This document shows, in pieces, positions 50,312-56,720 of a stretch of 64,000 nt of DNA. Under the pieces are notes generated by a model. That model was given only the letters and a program-made list of their open reading frames with translations, was not told where the DNA came from and did not search any database. Numbering within the stretch: position 1 is the first letter of the stretch; every line of letters starts with the position of its first letter. A program made the translations under genes and the position numbers. The stretch comes from CAZUCE01 sp964619265 (GTDB taxonomy: Bacteria > Planctomycetota > UBA1135 > GCA-002686595): NCBI GenBank assembly GCA_964619265.1, contig CAZUCE010000013.1, positions 50,226 to 114,225 of the forward strand, in the 5' to 3' direction.

Positions 50312-51484
50312 TTACCGAGCTGCGTCGCGCCTGAGACTGAGGAGCGGCCGCGGCCGATCGTCGTGGACGAGCCCCATGTGCTCTTCGCAGTTCGTGACCA
50401 GGACCGGCTCGAAGCGCAAGCGGCCGTCCTCGAGACCGTGGATGAGCGTCGCCCCCTGACCCAGCGCATGGCGGATGGCCGCGGAAAATTCGCGCTCGCT
50501 CGAGGGCTGGAACGCGGGAATGCGAACGTTGCGGCTCGAGCGATCCTCCAGCCGCTCGAGCAGCGCCTCGGTCAAGGCTGCGAAAACCCTGGGATGGACG
50601 CACAGACGCGAGGCGAAGCCCGGGCGCTGGCCCCCTAGGAACGGCCACGGGTCGAGGCACCGGAGGATCCGCGATGCGGCAACTTCCGGATCGTCGGTTT
50701 CGCGAACGCGAGCGGATCGGGCACGCGGAAGATCGAGCTCCACCCGAGGAACACGGGCGCGCTCCAAGGCCAGCTGGCTTGCGGAGAGCTCGGCCTCGTG
50801 CTCCAGCCGGCCTCGCACCCGGCAACGCTCCGCCCATTCGCTGGGAAGCGCAGAACCCACCTCAGCCAAGGGCAAACCGTGGAGAACGTGCAGGCTCGAC
50901 GTGGGCAAGCCAGCGGCGGCCGCGGCTTCGGCCACGCTATGGGCGGCCAGCGGCAGCACCCCATCCGTGCACAGGATCACCGTTCCCCCACCGGCCAGCG
51001 TTGGCGCGATTTCTCGGACCAGGTCCGCGACGAGATAGCTCCAGTGGGCAGCAAACAGCAAGAGCTCCCCGGCCCGTGCGCCCTGCGAGGAGTCCCGAAG
51101 AGCCGCCAGGTCCAGCTCTGCGATCGTGTCCAGCTCACCCTCGAACTCGCCCGGCCCGACTCGAGCCAAGATCTCTAGGTCGTCGGCCCAACCCCCGTAA
51201 CGGCACAGCTCCGCGAGCAAACGCTCTAGGGCTTCGGAAGCCGGCCTACGGGATCTGCTCCCCGGGTCGCCGGCCTCGACGATTCTGAGCACCTCACGGA
51301 ACTCCTCCATTCCGGAGCGGCCGCAAACCGTCCGAAGGCCCGACGACTTGCGCTCGAACGCGACGGCGGAGCCGGTGCGCTCGCGCCCCCCGATCCAGGG
51401 CCCGAACCGGCGGGTGCGGATCGGCCGAGTGGATTCCGGCGGCTCGAGCTCCGGGGGGGGGTCCTGCACGGCTTTTTCCCTCAT
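50312..51484 (-). CDS. Degenerate aldehyde-dehydrogenase-like protein without catalytic cysteine
   Basis: 390 residues from ATG 51484 (a GTG at 51511 is possible). The order of weakly conserved blocks follows the ALDH fold: RRFGPWIGGRERTGSAVAFE near the start, LVREIAPTLAGGGTVILCTD (NAD-site helix region), LPTSSLHVLHG, VELDLPRARSA at the catalytic-Glu position, GGQRPGFASRLCVHPRVFAA where normal enzymes have GQxC, and RFEPVLVTNCEEHMGLVHDD for the late strand. The catalytic Cys is replaced (RPG). It is about 100 residues shorter than a normal ALDH. It is likely a pseudoenzyme or a scaffold. It lies 210 bases upstream of lat on the same strand, so a link to lysine metabolism is possible. Confidence 0.7.
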   Translation of the reverse strand: MREKAVQDPPPELEPPESTRPIRTRRFGPWIGGRERTGSAVAFERKSSGLRTVCGRSGMEEFREVLRIVEAGDPGSRSRRPASEALERLLAELCRYGGWADDLEILARVGPGEFEGELDTIAELDLAALRDSSQGARAGELLLFAAHWSYLVADLVREIAPTLAGGGTVILCTDGVLPLAAHSVAEAAAAAGLPTSSLHVLHGLPLAEVGSALPSEWAERCRVRGRLEHEAELSASQLALERARVPRVELDLPRARSARVRETDDPEVAASRILRCLDPWPFLGGQRPGFASRLCVHPRVFAALTEALLERLEDRSSRNVRIPAFQPSSEREFSAAIRHALGQGATLIHGLEDGRLRFEPVLVTNCEEHMGLVHDDRPRPLLSLRRDAAR

Positions 51485-51666
51485 CGGGCTAGAGGCTACG
51501 GCCGCAAACACCGGTCGGGCGCCTGCGCCTTCCGCAATCTCAATACCAAGCCGAAGTCCCCTCGACCGGGGGCCCCTCCCCGATGCCGCAACTAGGACCC
51601 ACCGGAAGAGGGCCCACGGGTCAAAGGGCCCACCTGACGGAGGCCCATCGGAATCTCCCCACGGCG

Positions 51667-51672
51667 TATCCT
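51667..51672 (+). promoter_or_regulatory. Possible -10 element before rnpA (TATCCT)
   Basis: TATCCT ends 27 bases before the rnpA ATG, the same spacing as before ettA (25) and the M28 gene (26). Confidence 0.4.
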
Positions 51673-51699
51673 GCCCAAGTCGGTTATCCCGCCCTCGCC

Positions 51700-52224
51700 A
51701 TGACTCCGCAGCCCCGCCCTCCCCAATCTCAAGCGGACCCGTCTCAAGCGGACCCGTCTCACGCGGAGCCCGCCCACACCGATCGCCAGCAGCGCGGCCA
51801 GCGATTCGAGGCTTGGATGGCCCTTCGCACCAAGGGCGACTTCGACCGCGCTCACCGGCGCGGAGGCCGAGCCCGTACCGACGACCTGCTGGTCATCGCG
51901 TTCGAGAATGGGCACGTGCTCGAGAGCCGGGTAGGACTGGCCATTGGCAAGCGCATCGCCAAGCGGGCTGTCGATCGCAACCGGCTTCGGCGCCGCATCC
52001 GCGAGGCCTTTCGACTCGAGTACCACCAGCTGCCGCGCGGCGTGGACCTTGTGGTCCTCGGAGCTCAGCCGGGCGCAGACCCCAGCTTGGCCGAGGTTCG
52101 CGCCCAGCTACTCGCCCTGGCACCCCGAGCCCTTCACAAGGCCCGCGCCAAAGCAGCCCGCGAAGCAGCCCCCCGGTCGGGTCCGGCCCAGCCGAGGTCC
52201 GCTGCGGAGACGAGCACCCCATGA
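51700..52224 (+). CDS. rnpA: Ribonuclease P protein component
   Basis: 174 residues, longer than the usual 110-130. The basic protein binds RNase P RNA for tRNA 5' maturation. Family signature: RTKGDFDRAHRRG (about residues 43-55) and RVGLAIGKRIAKRAVDRNRL then RRRIREAF (about 76-104). An N-terminal extension (about 1-38) is Gln/Pro/Ala-rich and encoded by a 15-bp tandem repeat, and the C-terminal tail is Ala/Arg-rich. An inner ATG at 51817 would give the normal size, so the extension may not be translated; the putative -10 spacing favours the outer ATG. It overlaps yidD by ATGA. No rpmH lies before it. Confidence 0.92.
   Translation: MTPQPRPPQSQADPSQADPSHAEPAHTDRQQRGQRFEAWMALRTKGDFDRAHRRGGRARTDDLLVIAFENGHVLESRVGLAIGKRIAKRAVDRNRLRRRIREAFRLEYHQLPRGVDLVVLGAQPGADPSLAEVRAQLLALAPRALHKARAKAAREAAPRSGPAQPRSAAETSTP
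51727..51771. repeat. 15-bp tandem repeat in the rnpA 5' region
   Basis: TCTCAAGCGGACCCG is repeated twice exactly (51727-51741, 51742-51756) and once degenerately (51757-51771). It encodes SQADP units. Confidence 0.7.
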
Positions 52225-52472
52225 AGCCGTTGCACCTGCTGCGCCGGTCCGTCACCCTTCCGATCCGCGCCTACCAGCGATTCGTCTCCCCCCTGATACC
52301 GGCCACCTGCCGGTTCCGCCCGACCTGCAGCGCGTACGCGGTCGAAGCCATTGAGACCCGCGGCATTTTCGCCGGGGGCTGGCTCTCGCTCAAACGCATC
52401 CTGCGTTGCCACCCGTTCTCGGAACCTGGGTTGGACCCGGTTCCCCCCCGTCGACGTCCCCTCGATTCATGA
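52221..52472 (+). CDS. yidD: Membrane protein insertion efficiency factor YidD
   Basis: 83 residues, normal size. The conserved core is intact: IRAYQRFVSPLIPATCRF, RPTCSAYAVEAIETRGIFAG and RILRCHPFSEPGLDPVP, with three conserved Cys. YidD is a small peripheral membrane protein that helps YidC insert proteins. Start overlaps the rnpA stop (ATGA), and its own stop overlaps the next gene. yidC, which often follows, is absent here. Confidence 0.96.
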   Translation: MKPLHLLRRSVTLPIRAYQRFVSPLIPATCRFRPTCSAYAVEAIETRGIFAGGWLSLKRILRCHPFSEPGLDPVPPRRRPLDS

Positions 52473-53650
52473 ATCGCTCCCAACGAATTCTCTTCGCCGG
52501 CCCTGCGAGTTCGCTCGTTCTGTTGAGTCTCGTCGCCTGCCAGGAAACAGCGGAGGTGGGCGAGCAGCTTGCCGGCAGCTCCCTCGAGGCCGAAGCCTCG
52601 ATCCCCGTGGACCTCCCCAGCCTGCGCGGTGCCGTTCGTGCCGACCATCTGATCGAGCCGGGCGAAACACGGTTCCTCGAGTTGTTTCAACTGACGTTCG
52701 GCGGCGAGAACGCGGAAGCCTATTGGAGCTTCGCGGGCGACCGCCTGGTGCTGCAGCGCCGCTCCCCCGAAGACGGCATCGACTGCGACCGCATTTTTGT
52801 CTTTGACGAAAACGGCTTGCACCAAATTTCGAGCGGTGACGGCGTCACGACCTGCTCGTACTTTCTCCCCGACGACGAGAGCGTTCTGTACGCGTCGACC
52901 TTCGCACAGATGGACGGCTGCCCTGCGCCGCCCGATCGCAGCGAAGGCTACGTTTGGAACCTGCATCCTGAATACGAGATTTACGTGCAGGAACTCGCCA
53001 CCGGACGGGCGCGCAACCTCGCGCCGTCCCCCGGCTACGACGCCGAGGCCACGGTCTCCCCGACGGGAGATCTGATCGTCTTCACCTCGACGCGCAGCGG
53101 CGACCCCGAGCTTTGGACCTGCAACCTCGAAGGCGGCGATCTCAAGCGCATCACGAACCTGCCCGGCTACGACGGCGGTGCGTTTTTCTCCCACGACGGC
53201 CAGCGCCTGATCTGGCGCTCGACGGCCTTTACTCCCGGTGCCGAACAGGAAGAGCAACGCGCGTTTGCCGCCCTGCTGGCCCGCGGCCTGGTTCGGCCCA
53301 GCGCCATGGAATTGGTCACTTCGAACGTAGACGGAAGCAATCGCCAAACGCTGACGGCGCTAGGCGGAGCCAACTGGGCTCCGTACTTCTCGCCCGATGA
53401 CAGCCACGTGTTGTTCTCGACCAACCACCACGTCGAGGCGCAAAGCCGCAATTTCGACCTGTTCCTGGTGCCCAGCGAGGGCGGCCCCCACGGAACCGAC
53501 CAGCTCGAACGCGTGACGACCTACGAGGGCTTTGACAGCTTCCCCATGTTCCATCCCAGCGGCGAATGGCTGGCCTTCAGCTCGAACCGCGGCGGCGCGA
53601 AAGAGGGCGACACGAACCTGTTCGTGGCACGCTGGCGCAACGACGCCTGA
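52469..53650 (+). CDS. Lipoprotein with TolB-like (PD40) beta-propeller
   Basis: 393 residues. A lipoprotein signal (ASSLVLLSLVAC, Cys at about residue 24) is followed by a beta-propeller with WD40-like PD40 repeats. The repeats contain VSPTGDLIVFTSTRSGDPE, FFSHDGQRLIW, FSPDDSHVLFSTNH and FHPSGEWLAFSSNRGGAKEG, about residues 95-390. Such proteins anchor in the outer membrane and may bind peptidoglycan-associated or other partners. It is not TolB proper (no N-terminal TolB domain visible). Coupled to yidD by ATGA overlap, which is an unusual neighbour for it. Confidence 0.87.
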   Translation: MNRSQRILFAGPASSLVLLSLVACQETAEVGEQLAGSSLEAEASIPVDLPSLRGAVRADHLIEPGETRFLELFQLTFGGENAEAYWSFAGDRLVLQRRSPEDGIDCDRIFVFDENGLHQISSGDGVTTCSYFLPDDESVLYASTFAQMDGCPAPPDRSEGYVWNLHPEYEIYVQELATGRARNLAPSPGYDAEATVSPTGDLIVFTSTRSGDPELWTCNLEGGDLKRITNLPGYDGGAFFSHDGQRLIWRSTAFTPGAEQEEQRAFAALLARGLVRPSAMELVTSNVDGSNRQTLTALGGANWAPYFSPDDSHVLFSTNHHVEAQSRNFDLFLVPSEGGPHGTDQLERVTTYEGFDSFPMFHPSGEWLAFSSNRGGAKEGDTNLFVARWRNDA

Positions 53651-53699
53651 GAGGCAAGACCCCGCGGCCCCACCTCCCGCCGCCCTCCGGGGATTTCGG

Positions 53700-55028
53700 C
53701 TAACCGAGGTAGGGCGCGAGGGCAGAAAGCTCGGCGCGACCGGCCGGATCGTCGCCATATCCGAAGAATCCCCGCCGCCGGTACTCGGCGAAATAGGCCC
53801 GTAGCTCCTCGACCGTGCGAGCTCCGCCGTTGTCGCCGTACTTGGTCAAGAACGGATTGAAGTCGGGGTAAAGCCCTGCCGTTCCCCGTTCGAGCCAAGT
53901 CCCATGCAAGGTGGTGCGCGTGAAGTTTCCGATCATCAGGTCGTCGAACACGTCGTAGCTCAGTGCGGTGACCAGCGAACCGCGCGGGGTCTCGAACGTG
54001 ATGCCCTTCTCGCGCAGCTCCGGTGAGCGGGGTTGCAAATCGATGCGATGCTCGCGCCCCCCGACTTTCAGCGTGATGAAGCCGAGGCACCCGGGCAGGT
54101 GCTCAAAGCGACGGAAGTAGCGCTCGGCGAGCGCCAGATCGGCGGGTTCCAGCTCGTCCGACCAGTTGTCCCCGAAAGACTCAGGGGGCAGCAGCGCTCC
54201 GGAGTGTGCCGGCGGGTCGATCGTCTCCACTTCGTCTCGGGCAAGATCTACGCGCGCGTAGGCCGGCAAGCACTCGCGCCCGGTTCCCACCGGGAATCCC
54301 CGCGCGAAGTCCTCCGGCCTGGTGATCAGCGAATTGGCCCAGGCGCTGTCGGTGCGTTGGTAGCGATGCAGCGTGCTGAACGGCACGTAGGCATCGACCC
54401 CAAATCGTTCCAGGAGCGCGTCGATGCCCGGGCCGAGCGGCTCGCGTGCGGACCCGACCGGCGGAACGCGCACGCCGTTTTCATCGAACACATTGTTCAT
54501 GTCCGCATCGCCGTAGCCGATCAGCGCCAGCAGATAGGAGCGCTTGGCTTGCGCGATGCAACCGGCGACGAATGGGCCCGCTCCCCGCTCGGCAGCGTCG
54601 TTGGAGTCGATCACCAAGGTTCCGTCCAAGTCGACCAGCAGGACAGCGTCCTGGTAGACGTCGCCGATGCACAAAACGCGGACGCGGCTCGAAAGCGGAG
54701 TCCAGACGCCGTCAGCTAGCACCCGAACGCGGAAACCGGCTTCGGTCAGGTCACGGGCCACCCGCCCGCCCACGTGATCGGGCAGCAGGATCTCTGCTTC
54801 GCGCAGGCGCTCTAGGGACTCCAGCGAGAGGTGATCCGGATGCCCGTGGGAAATCCACACGTAGGGGCAGGCCTCAGCAGCCGTCAGTTGCTCGGCCGGA
54901 ATCCCATGCTGGTGGATCCAGCTTCCGAAATAGGCGCTGCCCGCGAGCCAGGGGTCCGTCACCAGCAGCGGGCCCTGGTCGTAGCACAGGAGCGTCGCGT
55001 TCCCGATGGTCTCGAAGCCTAGGTCCAT
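53700..55028 (-). CDS. MBL-fold metal-dependent hydrolase
   Basis: 442 residues, cytoplasmic. The metallo-beta-lactamase fold is in the N-terminal half: DPWLAGSAYFGSWIH (about residues 25-39), the metal motif SHGHPDHLSLESLERL (HxHxDH, about 59-74) and VIDSNDA (about 135). The later part (about 225-435) is an extra domain with aromatic-rich stretches and no clear family. The layout recalls UlaG-type and CMP-sialic-acid-hydroxylase-like MBL proteins, but no Rieske motif is visible. Divergent from the cupredoxin gene. TAGGAT on the minus strand (55038-55043) ends only 9 bases before the ATG, so the message may be leaderless. Confidence 0.82.
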   Translation of the reverse strand: MDLGFETIGNATLLCYDQGPLLVTDPWLAGSAYFGSWIHQHGIPAEQLTAAEACPYVWISHGHPDHLSLESLERLREAEILLPDHVGGRVARDLTEAGFRVRVLADGVWTPLSSRVRVLCIGDVYQDAVLLVDLDGTLVIDSNDAAERGAGPFVAGCIAQAKRSYLLALIGYGDADMNNVFDENGVRVPPVGSAREPLGPGIDALLERFGVDAYVPFSTLHRYQRTDSAWANSLITRPEDFARGFPVGTGRECLPAYARVDLARDEVETIDPPAHSGALLPPESFGDNWSDELEPADLALAERYFRRFEHLPGCLGFITLKVGGREHRIDLQPRSPELREKGITFETPRGSLVTALSYDVFDDLMIGNFTRTTLHGTWLERGTAGLYPDFNPFLTKYGDNGGARTVEELRAYFAEYRRRGFFGYGDDPAGRAELSALAPYLG

Positions 55029-55037
55029 AGCTCGCGC

Positions 55038-55043
55038 ATCCTA
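55038..55043 (-). promoter_or_regulatory. Possible -10 element for a leaderless transcript (TAGGAT)
   Basis: On the minus strand TAGGAT lies 9 bases before the ATG of the MBL-fold gene. The same hexamer precedes the M28 peptidase gene. Confidence 0.3.
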
Positions 55044-55162
55044 GCGGCGGAAGCGGGCCCTGCTGGCGCCGGGGACCCCCGAAGGGGCTTGCGAGCCGCC
55101 TTCAGGATCCCGAGGCAGCCTTCTCTCCCCTTGAACCCGGGGCACGCTCGTCCCAGATGCGA

Positions 55163-55168
55163 TATCCT
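55163..55168 (+). promoter_or_regulatory. Possible -10 element before the cupredoxin gene (TATCCT)
   Basis: TATCCT lies 144 bases before the cupredoxin ATG, in the 284-base gap between divergent genes. This would leave a leader of about 135 bases. Confidence 0.3.
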
Positions 55169-55312
55169 GTCAGAGGCTGTCCGGGTCTGCCCGACGGACG
55201 GTGTCCCCCCCCGTTTCGCTCCAGGGCCTCTGACCAAGAACGCGCCGCCGCGGTCATGCAACCAGCCGGCACCGCGGCGCTCGCTTTTCAACCACCTCAC
55301 TGAATCCCAGCC

Positions 55313-56056
55313 ATGTTCCGCTCCCTGTTCGCGGCTCTTGCCGCCTTCTCGCTTGCCGCAACCGCTTCCGCCCAGACCACCCACACGGTCGATCTGCTCG
55401 GAATCTCCTTCGATCCCCAGGATCTCGACATCGAAGTGGGTGACACGGTCGAGTTCGTTTGGATCTCCGGTTTCCACGATGTGAAAAGCGGCCTTGGAAC
55501 CCCGGATGGAGCGTTCGACTCAGGAAACCCGGTCAACCAGCCCGGCAAGGTCTTCAGCGTGACCTTTGACGAGGCTTTCCTGGCCGCCAATCCCCGCGCG
55601 GACAACATCTACGACTACTACTGCACGATCCACCTCGGATTCGGGATGGTCGGCCAAATCGACGTCCGTCAGCCGCTGGAGGCCGACGTGTTTGAAATCT
55701 CCGCCTCGGCCGGTGGATCCCAAAACCTCCGCCTGCAGCCCGAGCCGGCTCAATTCGGCGACCTCTACCTGCTGACCGGCACGACCTCTGGCACCGCGCC
55801 GGGCTTCCCCGTCGACGGGATCGTGCTGCCGATCAACCCCGACGCATACACCTTCGCAGTGCTGCCGCCGAACCCGATCCTCGGCCCCAACATCGGGCCG
55901 ATCACCCCCGGCTCCGCGGCTACCTTCTCGCTGCCGGCCGGCGTCAACCCCGGGCTCGTGGGCACCACGTTCCACCACGCCTGGGTCCAGCTCGACAGCA
56001 CGACCCTGGCCGCGCAGTTCGCCAGCAACGCGGTCTCCCTCACGCTGGTTCCTTGA
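55313..56056 (+). CDS. Secreted cupredoxin with additional C-terminal domain
   Basis: 247 residues. Signal peptide (about residues 1-20, LFAALAAFSLAATASAQ). A plastocyanin/pseudoazurin-like domain (about 21-118) has a complete type 1 copper site: the His of SGFHDVKSG, then Cys, His and Met in YYCTIHLGFGMVGQ. It should shuttle electrons in the periplasm or outside. The second domain (about 125-247), ending GLVGTTFHHAWVQLDSTTLA then SNAVSLTLVP, is of a type I associate with secreted planctomycete proteins; its function is unknown to me. Alone between MBL and hsp20 genes and closed by a strong hairpin. Confidence 0.9.
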   Translation: MFRSLFAALAAFSLAATASAQTTHTVDLLGISFDPQDLDIEVGDTVEFVWISGFHDVKSGLGTPDGAFDSGNPVNQPGKVFSVTFDEAFLAANPRADNIYDYYCTIHLGFGMVGQIDVRQPLEADVFEISASAGGSQNLRLQPEPAQFGDLYLLTGTTSGTAPGFPVDGIVLPINPDAYTFAVLPPNPILGPNIGPITPGSAATFSLPAGVNPGLVGTTFHHAWVQLDSTTLAAQFASNAVSLTLVP

Positions 56057-56125
56057 TCCGCCGGATCCCCGGCCGCCCCTAAACCAGGGAGGCCGCCTCC
56101 GTCTAGGTTCCTTCTGGGCCACGCC

Positions 56126-56160
56126 GAGAGCGGCGCTCCGAGTTTCGGGGCGCCGCTCTC
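56126..56160 (+). terminator. Strong 16-bp hairpin behind the cupredoxin gene
   Basis: GAGAGCGGCGCTCCGA (56126-56141) pairs with TCGGGGCGCCGCTCTC (56145-56160) with one G-T pair and a 3-base loop. It lies 70 bases after the stop codon and is followed by GCTTGTTC. It is the clearest terminator-like element in the window. It is also 126 bases before the hsp20 ATG, so a 5' leader role cannot be excluded. Confidence 0.65.
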
Positions 56161-56285
56161 GCTTGTTCGAGACCGATCGACCGCGCGCCCGATGTATCCA
56201 GCCCAACCCGGAGGCTCGGTTTGGCTACCATGCCGATCCGGCACCCGCGCCCGCCCCTCGGGCAGACGCTCGCGCCCGGCTTTCC

Positions 56286-56720
56286 ATGGATTCCTTCGAC
56301 CCCGACTGGATGTGGGAGCGCGCACGCGCGCTGCTCGAGCGGACCGGACAATCGTCCAGACGCTTTGTCGAACCCAGCAGCGCCCGCCGGGCCGCTTGGG
56401 AACCGCCTGTCGATGTGTTCGAAACGCCCCATGATTTCTGGGTGCTCGTAGCGGTCCCTGGCGTGGATCCGAGCCGCATTCGCGTCGTCCTCGAAGGCAC
56501 CCGACTGCACATTCTCGGCGATCGGCCCCAGCCCAAGGCGCTCCAAAGCGCCCTGGTCCACCGCCTTGAGATTCCCTACGGTCGATTCGAACGCCGCATG
56601 TCCTTGCCGGACGGCCGTTACGAACTCGGCAGCACCCGTTCGAGCCAAGGCTGCGTCGTGATCCAAATCACCAAGTGCAAACCTGGCTCCCGTCCCGGGC
56701 GCAGGCCCGCCCAGCGATGA
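56286..56720 (+). CDS. Hsp20/alpha-crystallin small heat-shock protein
   Basis: 144 residues from ATG 56286; the frame is open to 56163 but the added part has no family sequence. ATP-independent holdase against unfolded proteins. The alpha-crystallin domain spans about residues 38-130: PPVDVFETPHDFWVLVAVPG, VDPSRIRVVLEGTRLHILGD and a late EIPYGRFERRMSLP. The C-terminal I-x-I/V motif is not clear (VVIQI near 125 belongs to the last strand). The tail is basic. Its stop overlaps the lon start (ATGA), so heat-shock holdase and protease are translated together. Confidence 0.9.
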   Translation: MDSFDPDWMWERARALLERTGQSSRRFVEPSSARRAAWEPPVDVFETPHDFWVLVAVPGVDPSRIRVVLEGTRLHILGDRPQPKALQSALVHRLEIPYGRFERRMSLPDGRYELGSTRSSQGCVVIQITKCKPGSRPGRRPAQR

